From assembly GCA_902576335.1 (NCBI GenBank), contig CACGVC010000003.1, positions 21,001 through 85,000 of the forward strand: DNA of 64,000 bases. The letters are read 5' to 3'. The notes under the pieces were generated by a model. It saw nothing but the letters and a program-made list of their open reading frames with translations. It was not told the origin of the DNA and searched no databases. Positions 50,541 to 59,685 of the stretch are shown here, piece after piece. This DNA comes from an uncultured Pelagibacteraceae bacterium. Lineage in GTDB: Bacteria; Pseudomonadota; Alphaproteobacteria; Pelagibacterales; Pelagibacteraceae. Made by a program: the position numbers and the translations under genes. How positions within the stretch are numbered: position 1 is the stretch's first letter; each line of letters starts with the position of its first letter.

Positions 50541-50543
50541 TTC
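50517..50543. terminator. Candidate bidirectional terminator between convergent genes, inside both coding ends
   Basis: Perfect 13-bp inverted repeat GAATTAGAAAAAA-T-TTTTTTCTAATTC spanning both stop codons. Confidence 0.5.
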
Positions 50544-52070
50544 ATTAATGATAAACAAGCCCTTGTAGAAGGATGTTAAAATAGAGTCATAATCCTCTTT
50601 AACGTAACCAGTTAAAGATAACCAAATCAGTCCATGAATTAAATCAATTTTGTTAATTTCTTTACCAAATTTTTCTTTAAAAAAATATTGATATTTTGCC
50701 CACCCATTTTCTAAAATATAATATTCTATATTCTTATTTATAATTCTTAGTGCAAACTTTTTATTATTGAAATTGTCATATGACCCGTAAACAGAGTAAT
50801 ATAATTTTGCCCAATCATACAATGGATCACCGAATAATTTTGAATTTCCAAAATTCATTCTCGGATCAATCAATTTAACATTATTTTTTTTATCAATAAG
50901 AATATTAGAAAAAGTTGTGTCACCATGAATTATTTTGAATTTGTTTGGATTAATTATTTTTAATAATTTTTTTAAATCCCCAATATATTTTTTTGAAAAA
51001 TAATTTTTACAATTTTGACCATTTATTCTAAATTCTTCATCTTTGAAATTAGGTATCATATTTTTTATACTTAAGACCCTATCAATCGTTTTTTTGTAAT
51101 AAACTTTATTTAAATCTTGTCTAGTAGCTTCTTTCTCAGAAATAGAATGTAAATCATCAATCGTTAGGAAAATTTTTTTTAGAATTTTTTCTCTGTTAGA
51201 AAAAATTTGATAAGGATGTTTACCGTGTATTCTTTCCAGTTTAATTGAATTTTTAGATTTATATATTTTTGGAATTTTATTAAAATTGTATTTATTTAAA
51301 TTTTTATACCATGCTTTTTCACCTTTTAGAAGTTCGTCAAAATCTTTGATCTTACTTTTCTTTATTACATATTTTTTAAATTTTGAAATTTCGTTAAAAT
51401 ATCTTGAGTTACTAAATTTACTCCTAAAAATTTCAAGATTTCCATCTTCACCGATTTCAGATACATTATCAAATTTTTGAGTATTAAATTTAATTTTTTT
51501 ATTTATCAAATATTCTACAAATTCTCCATCACTAGAAATATTTTTTAATAACTCTTTATTGGGAAAATAAAAAAAACCTATAACTCCATTTTTATTTTGA
51601 AGGTTAATATTTTTTTTAATTTTTTTATTTTGTATTAAATATCGACAAGGGAAATTATCGGAAATACCAACTAAAGGTTTATTTGATTTTTGTAATTTTA
51701 ATTTTGATGTAAAAAATAGATCACTCCATATAATTAATATTGGCCCATCATTTTTTATCAAATGCAAAGTTTGATTTATTCCAGATAAGGAGCCAGATCC
51801 TTTCGCTTTAATTAAATGTAAATTATTTTTTGGTTTAATCGTTTCTGTATATAATTTCAATGCATCGAATTTGTAATCACCAATCAAATAAAAGGAATTT
51901 GCGTCTACGGCATCTAAAGTATGATATAATAATGTTTTACCCAATACTGGTACCAAACATTTGGGTCTATTCCATGTGTTATGCTTTAGTCTAGTGCCTT
52001 TTCCACCTGCTTGAATAATTACATTTAGTTTAATATTTTTTTTTTTCATTTTGCCAATAAAAATTTTCAA
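50520..52070 (-). CDS. Fusion: sugar-phosphate/NTP nucleotidyltransferase + APH/choline-kinase-like phosphotransferase
   Basis: N-term VIIQAGGKGTRLKHNTWNRPKCLVPVLGKTLLYHTL; C-term IIHGDTTFSNILIDKKNNVKLIDPR. Start may be internal ATG at 52049. Confidence 0.85.
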   Translation of the reverse strand: MKIFIGKMKKKNIKLNVIIQAGGKGTRLKHNTWNRPKCLVPVLGKTLLYHTLDAVDANSFYLIGDYKFDALKLYTETIKPKNNLHLIKAKGSGSLSGINQTLHLIKNDGPILIIWSDLFFTSKLKLQKSNKPLVGISDNFPCRYLIQNKKIKKNINLQNKNGVIGFFYFPNKELLKNISSDGEFVEYLINKKIKFNTQKFDNVSEIGEDGNLEIFRSKFSNSRYFNEISKFKKYVIKKSKIKDFDELLKGEKAWYKNLNKYNFNKIPKIYKSKNSIKLERIHGKHPYQIFSNREKILKKIFLTIDDLHSISEKEATRQDLNKVYYKKTIDRVLSIKNMIPNFKDEEFRINGQNCKNYFSKKYIGDLKKLLKIINPNKFKIIHGDTTFSNILIDKKNNVKLIDPRMNFGNSKLFGDPLYDWAKLYYSVYGSYDNFNNKKFALRIINKNIEYYILENGWAKYQYFFKEKFGKEINKIDLIHGLIWLSLTGYVKEDYDSILTSFYKGLFIINELEKNFF

Positions 52071-52647
52071 CTTTTGTTATTAAGAAGTTTCTAAGTGTGT
52101 TATACTTTGAAAATAGTTTTAAATAATCTCTTATTTCATTTACAGAGCAATTGTTTATATTTCTATTATACAAAATCTCTTGAGATTCCCATAGTATAAA
52201 ATTAGAAATTAATAATTCAAAATAAGCTTCCTCGAAATTTGATGCATTTGAAATAATTTTATGCCTTGTTATTTTATTAAAATCAATTTTGTCTATACTT
52301 TGTGCATTTTTTAACGCTTTAATAATGCTATTAACTTCAAATAAAGTGATATCTGCTTTTTTTCTATCTTTTAATTTTTTTTTCAAATGATTTAATTTTA
52401 AACATAATACTGTCAATCTATCTAATAACAAACCTACTGTATTCATTCCAACAATTATATTTTTATTTTTTCTTATTATCTTTTTTTTTGGAAATTTTTT
52501 TGTAAATTTTATTTTTTGATTGAACAGTTTAGTTGAAAATTTATTTTTAATAAAATTAAGATGCATAATTTTATTTGTAGAATTAGAATTAATAAATTTC
52601 AGCGTAAGATTAAAAATCTTGTCAAAATATAGTGAATTTATAGTCAT
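52030..52647 (-). CDS. Hypothetical helical protein
   Basis: Open frame overlapping the NTP-transferase start; NTVGLLLDRLTVLCLKLNHLKKKL helical segment; no family assigned. Confidence 0.55.
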   Translation of the reverse strand: MTINSLYFDKIFNLTLKFINSNSTNKIMHLNFIKNKFSTKLFNQKIKFTKKFPKKKIIRKNKNIIVGMNTVGLLLDRLTVLCLKLNHLKKKLKDRKKADITLFEVNSIIKALKNAQSIDKIDFNKITRHKIISNASNFEEAYFELLISNFILWESQEILYNRNINNCSVNEIRDYLKLFSKYNTLRNFLITKVENFYWQNEKKKY

Positions 52648-53847
52648 TCAGATATCTAACATATTGATAAGTTTTTGAATATTTTTCATAGGATTATGGT
52701 TTTGTTCCCAATAATTTCTCGCATTAATACTTACTTTTTTCAATAGATCTTTTTCATTAATAATTTTATGAAATATTTCGTCCAATTTTTTTTTTTTATC
52801 TAATAAAAAACAATTTTTATTGTTCTCCAAAAGCGGAATACCCTTTTTTGCATTTATATCTGTTATGCAAGGCAATCCAAACGATTGACTTGTAATCACC
52901 CTGGTTCTTGTTCCAACTGGATAACTAGATATAACAAGATATAGATCATTTTTTTTATAATATTTTTCAATATTGTTTTGAAATCCATGAAAATTTAATT
53001 TTATATTTTTGTAATCGCTAAAAATTTTTTTTTCATACTTTCCAACAAAATTAAATTCAAATTCAAATTTTAATCTTGATAAGATTAATTCAATTTCATC
53101 TTTAAAAAATTTTATAAATGATCTACCAACACTTGTCCTTAAATCTCCTACGTGCAAAATTTTTATTTTGTTTTCTATATCAAAACTTTGTTTTATCTTA
53201 TCTTTTGAAATATATTCACTTGAGTATGGAAAAACGTCACATTTTAGTCCTTTTAAAGTGTATTCTTCTGCATGATGTTTTGAAAAAGAAAAAATTTTAA
53301 AATCTTTTTTTACTTCGTGATTAATTTTTTTTATAACATTCTTATTACCTAAAAAAATACCTCTAAAATAATTAAAATTATCTTTTAAATTGAATGTTAA
53401 ATTTGAGCCAAATTTTATTCTTTGATGTATAGGATCATTCAAAATACCAATACAATTTTTTATATTAGTACTTGATAATGCTAAAATCCACCCCAAATCG
53501 TAACATATATAGCCGTCAAAATTTAAATCAATTTTTTTTAAATATCTCTTTAAAAAATTTACATGGTATATTTTTTTTAAATACTCATATCCAAACTTAA
53601 GTTTTGATAAAAAACTTTCCTCATAATAATCTCCATCATCAATTATATTTATTTTAACTCCTAGATTTTTTAAATAATCTAAACTTGTTTGATTACTTTC
53701 TGATATGAATTTTTTATTAGTCCTGAAAAAACCTTCAATATAAAAATTGTTTTTAATTAAATAATCACAAAATAAATAATTAGTTATACCGGTACCTCCT
53801 TGGGTTAAGTCAGGTAAGCTAGTTGAAAAAAAAGCAATTTTTTTCAT
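52648..53847 (-). CDS. Glycosyltransferase (GT4-like)
   Basis: FSTSLPDLTQGGTGITNYLF, ILHVGDLRTSVG, ISSYPVGTRTRVITSQSFGLPCITD. Confidence 0.75.
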   Translation of the reverse strand: MKKIAFFSTSLPDLTQGGTGITNYLFCDYLIKNNFYIEGFFRTNKKFISESNQTSLDYLKNLGVKINIIDDGDYYEESFLSKLKFGYEYLKKIYHVNFLKRYLKKIDLNFDGYICYDLGWILALSSTNIKNCIGILNDPIHQRIKFGSNLTFNLKDNFNYFRGIFLGNKNVIKKINHEVKKDFKIFSFSKHHAEEYTLKGLKCDVFPYSSEYISKDKIKQSFDIENKIKILHVGDLRTSVGRSFIKFFKDEIELILSRLKFEFEFNFVGKYEKKIFSDYKNIKLNFHGFQNNIEKYYKKNDLYLVISSYPVGTRTRVITSQSFGLPCITDINAKKGIPLLENNKNCFLLDKKKKLDEIFHKIINEKDLLKKVSINARNYWEQNHNPMKNIQKLINMLDI

Positions 53848-53868
53848 TTTTCAATAATTCAATTAAAA

Positions 53869-54405
53869 TTAAATATGGTCAATTATAGTTAAAATTAAAA
53901 ATAAGTGAGCAGTCTCTACATGATTATATGTTTTGGAGTCTACCCAAAAACCTATGCCTTTTTTGTTAATTAAATTTAATTTATTATTTTTTTTAAATCC
54001 TGAAAAAGAAATTAAACCGACATTATTATTTTTACACCATTTGGCTGCATTAACTATGTTTTTTGACTCACCAGAGGATGAGATAATCACAACACAATCT
54101 CCTTTGTTATAATATTTTTTTAAAGCTTCTCGCATCCAGTATTCATGTCCAAAATCATTAGCAAAGCAGGTTATCAAATCTGCATCATTAAAATTCATTG
54201 CCTTAATTTTAGAATTTTTTAGAAAATCTACCGTAACATGGCTACATATTGCTGCACTTCCACCATTACCAATTAAAATTAATTTATTTTTTTTTTTTAA
54301 AGCTTTAATTTTGTTTATCGTCTTAATAATTAATTTTAAGTTATCTTTTCTTAAATTCACCAATTCTACGAATTGTTTGCTATATTTATATATTTTTTTT
54401 TCCAT
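53869..54405 (-). CDS. SIS-domain sugar isomerase, phosphoheptose isomerase (GmhA)-like
   Basis: LIGNGGSAAICSHVTVDFLK, VVIISSSGESKNIVNAAKWC, NHVETAHLFLIL. Confidence 0.88.
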   Translation of the reverse strand: MEKKIYKYSKQFVELVNLRKDNLKLIIKTINKIKALKKKNKLILIGNGGSAAICSHVTVDFLKNSKIKAMNFNDADLITCFANDFGHEYWMREALKKYYNKGDCVVIISSSGESKNIVNAAKWCKNNNVGLISFSGFKKNNKLNLINKKGIGFWVDSKTYNHVETAHLFLILTIIDHI

Positions 54406-55542
54406 TTAGCTATTATTTATCTTGAGTTTAACAAATTTAATAAGGTTCTCTGATGAATTATTTTCAATTTTTAAATTTGAGTATTTTTTATAATCATTAA
54501 TTTCTTTGTCATCAAGATATCTTTTTTCTGATACAAAATAAATTTTTTTATAAAGAACCTTTTCATTAAAAAAGAAATCTTTTGGTGGAAAAATATCTAA
54601 CCCAATTTTTAAGTCAGAATATGCAGCTAAAAGTCTTGCTCCACCTTGATTTCCTATGAAAATTCCAGAATTTAGAAATGAAAAAATTTCATATTCTTGT
54701 CTATCTTTTGCTTTTTTATCATAATTAAAAAACAAATCTTTATTTATAATCTCTTTTTCAAAATTTTTTTTAATATTATAATCCCCATTAAGAAATATTA
54801 GAAAGTTATTGTTAGTTAAATAATTTATTAAAGGAATATAACTTTCAAAGTTCTCTGCATTTCTTAGAACACTACTTTCATCTCCATCTTTTTTTCTCAA
54901 ATATAAATTAACTATTTTCTTTCTGTCTCTATTTGAAATTAAATCTGTAAATTTTTTAGAAAAAGAATAATTCAAATCAAAAAAATTTTTACTTCTATTT
55001 TTAATTATATAATAAAAAATATTACTTATGTTCTCTGTGTATAAAATTTCATTATAATTTTTAAAATCCTTTTTAGGCAATATGCTGCTAGCTGCTCTCC
55101 AATATAATTCAAATTTTGTAATTACATTATTATGCTTTATTAAAAGACCAATTAAATATTGAATAAAAAATTTTATAAAATTATCTCTGTTTTCAATAAA
55201 CCCAAATTCAATTTTTTTTCCAAAAATCATATAATTTTTTGAAACATTTAAATTGATAAAATTTGTATTAGTAACTTTATTAAAAAAAAAATTATGCCTT
55301 TTATCTTGTAATAAATTTATTATTAATCTTTTACTATTTGGATAAAGATATTCAAATATAACTGGTATTATAATTTGATGGCCAAAACCTCCTTCAAAAA
55401 AAATTACAATTTTTTCTGTTCTAATAATTTTTTTTAAATTTAAAAATAATTTAATAATTATAATTAACAAAGTTATAATCTTAAAAAAAAAGTTTATTAA
55501 ATTAAAAATTAGTTTACTCATAATTGATAGAATTAGGATCAT
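54406..55542 (-). CDS. Putative GT-B-type glycosyltransferase / hypothetical
   Basis: N-terminal TM; VIFFEGGFGHQI; GIFIGNQGGARLLAAYSDLKIGLD. Confidence 0.5.
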   Translation of the reverse strand: MILILSIMSKLIFNLINFFFKIITLLIIIIKLFLNLKKIIRTEKIVIFFEGGFGHQIIIPVIFEYLYPNSKRLIINLLQDKRHNFFFNKVTNTNFINLNVSKNYMIFGKKIEFGFIENRDNFIKFFIQYLIGLLIKHNNVITKFELYWRAASSILPKKDFKNYNEILYTENISNIFYYIIKNRSKNFFDLNYSFSKKFTDLISNRDRKKIVNLYLRKKDGDESSVLRNAENFESYIPLINYLTNNNFLIFLNGDYNIKKNFEKEIINKDLFFNYDKKAKDRQEYEIFSFLNSGIFIGNQGGARLLAAYSDLKIGLDIFPPKDFFFNEKVLYKKIYFVSEKRYLDDKEINDYKKYSNLKIENNSSENLIKFVKLKINNS

Positions 55543-57937
55543 CTTTTGAATCTGTAATGATTATATCTATTTTTTCATACGAATTTAAAAATATATTTTC
55601 ATTTAAATTAGTAATATTATTATTCCAAGTTGCAAATTTAAATTTTGTATGACCCAACATTTCTTCAACATATTTTTTTTGATCATAATTAAAACTTAAA
55701 TAGTCAATTACATTTGAATATTTTGTTAAGGAAAGATTGGGTATATAATTTTGACAATAATCATTATTATTATCTTTACAACTTGAAAGATCTTTTAACA
55801 TAAGCATTATATTATTTCCGTTTTCTTTAATTCTTTTAGCACAATTATATAATTTTATATTTTTAAAATTTGTTCCTCTTGGAAATTCTATATAAAAATT
55901 TATTTTTTTTTTGAATTTATCCAACGCATCATGTAGTGCTTCACAATTTTTTACATTATCTATATTTTTTCCATCTAACCAAACTGATTTAATATTTTTT
56001 TCGTTAGACGGTAAAATATCGAAAACCTTGTCTAGTGATAAATTGTTAATTTCATCTTCTAAGTGTGCAACATTAAATTTATTATTTTTAAATATAATAT
56101 CTATTTCAATACAATTAGAGGAATGAATGCCTCTCAGTATTTTACCGACTGTATTGGATCGATGATAACAAAACTTTTTTTCTTTAAATTTATTAGTTAA
56201 ATAAATATTATGAATTGCGTTAGAACTGAAATTTTTTGAATTTTTATATTTTTTATTTTTTAATGAAATATGCTTTCTACCATTAAATGTATTACGTTTT
56301 AATATTGGTGGTAATTTATCTACAGAAGTATTTCCTATAATTTCTGAATTTATTGTAGAGTTTTTAATTTCAATATCGTGTAGATGTAAAATTGTTGGAG
56401 ATAAATTTTTTAAAGTACTAATTTTTTTTTTGTTATAAATTTCTTTAATCTGATTATATTTATTAGGATATTCATTTATAAATGCATCATTAAAATAAAT
56501 GAAAAAAGGTACAGTTAGCATCTCATAAACAAACCTTGAAGATTCATGACCTCTATTTGTATAAACTGACTCCCCATGATCAGCAAAATATATGAAATAG
56601 TATGGTTGATTTAGCTTAGATATGATACTTATTATTTTGGAAATAGATTTATCAATATATTTTATTGTAGTATCATAACTCTCTATCAAGTCTATATTTT
56701 TTGCTAAGTTATCTCCTTTAAAATATGTATTACCAAAAATATCTACAATCTCTAAATTAGAATAATAATCATCAATTTTTGATCTTTCATTTTCAGGTAT
56801 ATGTTCTAAATATGGTCCATGTCCTGCATAAGAATGTAAAAGAATTAAAGTATTTTTTAATTCATCAAGTTCAGCTTTTTTAAGATTATTCTCAAAAAAC
56901 TCTAAATCTTTGACTTTTTTTTTGTTATTATTGAATTTTAGATTTTTAATTTTGTCAAAAATAATAGAATACTCAAAGTTTCCAAAGCTATTTGAGTACA
57001 TTTGAATATTTTTTTTTGCTGTTAACAATATTTCTATCAAGGATAATGATTTTGTCTCATATATCGTCTTTAGATTGTTTTCTTCTAATGATTTTTCGTC
57101 AACTAACTCTAATGAAAAAGCTTCTAATAAACTAGGGCCTGTATGTGTGTGAGTTGACAGAACATCAAATTTGAATAAATTTAATTTTTTTTCAAGAAGC
57201 TTCAAGTTTGGAGTTGTTTCTCGAAAATATCCATATGATGAAAAGTTTAATGATGATGTAGACTCGCCAATATAAATTATTCCATTTATATTATTATCAA
57301 AATTTGCGTCTAAATTTATATCATTATCAAAATTAAGTTTTACTTGCTCATGTAATTTTTTTGGAGATATCAAAAATGAGTTAAACTTTAAAAAAATCAT
57401 AAATAAAAAAATAAAAATTAATGAATATAGAAAATAAATTAATTTAAGTTTAAAGTTTGAATTTCTGACAAATAGTAAATTCAAAACAAACAACATTGAT
57501 GAAACTAGAAAAGATAAAATAAAAATATTTAGATATGTCGAGCTATAAAATAAAAAATCTGATAAAGTTGATAAATAAAAAAAAATTTCTTGAAAAGTGG
57601 TTACTTTGGTAGCATCAAAAGTGTCAATGCCAAAACTTCCGATCCATTCAAATAATTGTCTTCCATAAAAAGTTAAAAAAAACCAAAAAAAAATTATCAC
57701 TAAACCCTGAAATATTTTTTTTTTTTCTATTAACAAGAAGCTTAAAAGGCCAAGTGTTGTACTTAATAGAATTAAATGAATATAATTTGTGAAATAATAA
57801 AATAATTTCAAATAAATTTGAAAAAAAGAAAATGATTTAAGTATATTAAATGATGCTATTAAAGAAATTAAAATTAAAAATAAAAATATATTAAAATTCC
57901 TATTTTTTAATAATTTTTTCATGATTAAATTATTCAA
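55514..57937 (-). CDS. Membrane phosphoethanolamine-transferase-like sulfatase-fold protein fused to a GDPD-like TIM-barrel domain
   Basis: N-term TMs; IGESTSSLNFSSYGYFRETTPNL, HSYAGHGPYLEHIP, YFADHGESVYTNRGHE; C-term CYHRSNTVGKILRGIHSSNCIEIDIIFKNNKFNVAHLEDE. Confidence 0.75.
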   Translation of the reverse strand: MNNLIMKKLLKNRNFNIFLFLILISLIASFNILKSFSFFQIYLKLFYYFTNYIHLILLSTTLGLLSFLLIEKKKIFQGLVIIFFWFFLTFYGRQLFEWIGSFGIDTFDATKVTTFQEIFFYLSTLSDFLFYSSTYLNIFILSFLVSSMLFVLNLLFVRNSNFKLKLIYFLYSLIFIFLFMIFLKFNSFLISPKKLHEQVKLNFDNDINLDANFDNNINGIIYIGESTSSLNFSSYGYFRETTPNLKLLEKKLNLFKFDVLSTHTHTGPSLLEAFSLELVDEKSLEENNLKTIYETKSLSLIEILLTAKKNIQMYSNSFGNFEYSIIFDKIKNLKFNNNKKKVKDLEFFENNLKKAELDELKNTLILLHSYAGHGPYLEHIPENERSKIDDYYSNLEIVDIFGNTYFKGDNLAKNIDLIESYDTTIKYIDKSISKIISIISKLNQPYYFIYFADHGESVYTNRGHESSRFVYEMLTVPFFIYFNDAFINEYPNKYNQIKEIYNKKKISTLKNLSPTILHLHDIEIKNSTINSEIIGNTSVDKLPPILKRNTFNGRKHISLKNKKYKNSKNFSSNAIHNIYLTNKFKEKKFCYHRSNTVGKILRGIHSSNCIEIDIIFKNNKFNVAHLEDEINNLSLDKVFDILPSNEKNIKSVWLDGKNIDNVKNCEALHDALDKFKKKINFYIEFPRGTNFKNIKLYNCAKRIKENGNNIMLMLKDLSSCKDNNNDYCQNYIPNLSLTKYSNVIDYLSFNYDQKKYVEEMLGHTKFKFATWNNNITNLNENIFLNSYEKIDIIITDSKDDPNSINYE

Positions 57938-58769
57938 AAATATTTTTTTTAGAAATAAAAAGTGTTCCCTCTAAATGACTTTTCGGGATATGTTTTATAT
58001 TTGTACATCTTTTCCAATTATTTTTTTGAGAATACAGCTTAAATTGAGTATTTTTAAATTTATTCCAAATAATTTTTCTTGATATATTATCAGTAACTTC
58101 TACTAAAAAATCTGTTTTTTTTGCAATTTTTAAATTCAAATAATGAAAAATTTGTTTTTCTGAACCCTCACAGTCAAGTTTTACTAAATCATATTTGCTA
58201 ATTATTTCATTGATACCAATAGTTTTAATTTTGTATTCAAATATTTTTCCATATACTTTTAATTTCTTATTTTTAATATGACTACCAGTAGTATTTCCCA
58301 AAACTCTTGTGAAAGTCTCAATGCCACTAAAGTTAGAAACTCCTTTTTTTATTGTGTTTTTTATGCTTAATTTATTTTTCTTAAGGTTTTTAATAAGAAG
58401 TTTAAAATGTTTTTCATCTGGTTCATAAGAATCTACCTTATAACCAAGCTTTGATAAAACAATTGTATGAAGACCTATATTAGCTCCTACATCTGCCACT
58501 CTTGAATATATTTTCTTATATTTATTATAAAAAATAAAAATTATTAGTTCATCTATTCCAATCAAATTAAATATATCGGTATTTCCAAATTTTACGTAAG
58601 GAAAATAAATTGTTTTTCCAAATATAGAAAATCTTTTACTCAGCTTTTTTTTAAGCAAACTTAAATAAAAATTTTCAAATTTTAAAAATAAATCAGTGCC
58701 ATTAATTTGTATCTCGGGATTATCTTTTAATATTTTTAAAATGAAATCAAAATTTTGAATGTTTCTCAT
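57930..58769 (-). CDS. FkbM family methyltransferase
   Basis: VADVGANIGLHTIVLSKLGYKVDSYEPDEKHFKLL, DLVKLDCEGSEKQI. Confidence 0.92.
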   Translation of the reverse strand: MRNIQNFDFILKILKDNPEIQINGTDLFLKFENFYLSLLKKKLSKRFSIFGKTIYFPYVKFGNTDIFNLIGIDELIIFIFYNKYKKIYSRVADVGANIGLHTIVLSKLGYKVDSYEPDEKHFKLLIKNLKKNKLSIKNTIKKGVSNFSGIETFTRVLGNTTGSHIKNKKLKVYGKIFEYKIKTIGINEIISKYDLVKLDCEGSEKQIFHYLNLKIAKKTDFLVEVTDNISRKIIWNKFKNTQFKLYSQKNNWKRCTNIKHIPKSHLEGTLFISKKNIFE

Positions 58770-58817
58770 TATGAAAGTTTAGATTATTTTAGAAGTCATT
58801 TAAATGTTATTAAAATA

Positions 58818-59660
58818 TTAAATTATTGTGTTTAATTTATATTTTTTTATATAATCCGTAATTCCTTTTTCTATATTAAATTTAAATTTAAATTTAAATT
58901 TTTTTATTAAATTAGTATTATTGGAACACCATACTTTTTTATCATATATTTTATTAAATCTCGGTATATATGTTGCTTTAGATTTTTTTTTGAAAACTTT
59001 TTCACAAATATTAAGAATCTGCAAATTACTAAATTGCTTACCACTTCCAAAATTCACAATTTCTCCATAATTTTTTATTCTGTTTTCTGTAATTAACTTT
59101 TTGATAAATAAAATTAAATCATCTATATAAACATAATCATGATAACCATCATAAATATTCAGTTTTTTTTGAATTAAAAAGTGTCTAAATATATTTGGCA
59201 TTATTCTTGTTTTGTTTTCATAAAGACCATAAATTGAAAACGGCCTTATAATTATTGATTTAATTTTGAAATTTTTAGAATAACCCTGTACTAACATTGT
59301 GCCAGCTGCTTTTGTTGCTTCATAGACAGTTCTTGGAATGATTAAATCACTTTCCTTTGATTGCTTATTGGCAGCACCGTATTCACCTGATGACCCAAAA
59401 TGAATAAACTTAATTTGCTTATTCTCTTTAATTATTTTGTGTAAAATATCAAAAACTAATTTAGTATTATTTTTAAACATACTTTTCTCATCATAAACAT
59501 CAGCTGCTGCATTTATAATAAAGTGATAATTTTTAAAATTAATTTTTTGAATTGAGTCTCGTCTATATATTTTTTTGATAATATATTTTTTTTTAAAAAA
59601 ATTTATAATATTTTTTCCAAAAAAACCATTTGAGCCAATAAGAATAATTTTTTTTTTCAT
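58818..59660 (-). CDS. NAD-dependent sugar epimerase/dehydratase
   Basis: ILIGSNGFFGKNIINFF, FIHFGSSGEYG, RPFSIYGLYENKTR. Confidence 0.85.
   Translation of the reverse strand: MKKKIILIGSNGFFGKNIINFFKKKYIIKKIYRRDSIQKINFKNYHFIINAAADVYDEKSMFKNNTKLVFDILHKIIKENKQIKFIHFGSSGEYGAANKQSKESDLIIPRTVYEATKAAGTMLVQGYSKNFKIKSIIIRPFSIYGLYENKTRIMPNIFRHFLIQKKLNIYDGYHDYVYIDDLILFIKKLITENRIKNYGEIVNFGSGKQFSNLQILNICEKVFKKKSKATYIPRFNKIYDKKVWCSNNTNLIKKFKFKFKFNIEKGITDYIKKYKLNTII
58878..58901. repeat. Hexanucleotide microsatellite (AAATTT)x4 inside an epimerase gene
   Basis: Direct reading; encodes KFKFKFKF on the minus strand. Confidence 0.9.
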
Positions 59661-59685
59661 TTTTAAAACTAATATTTGATGTCAA

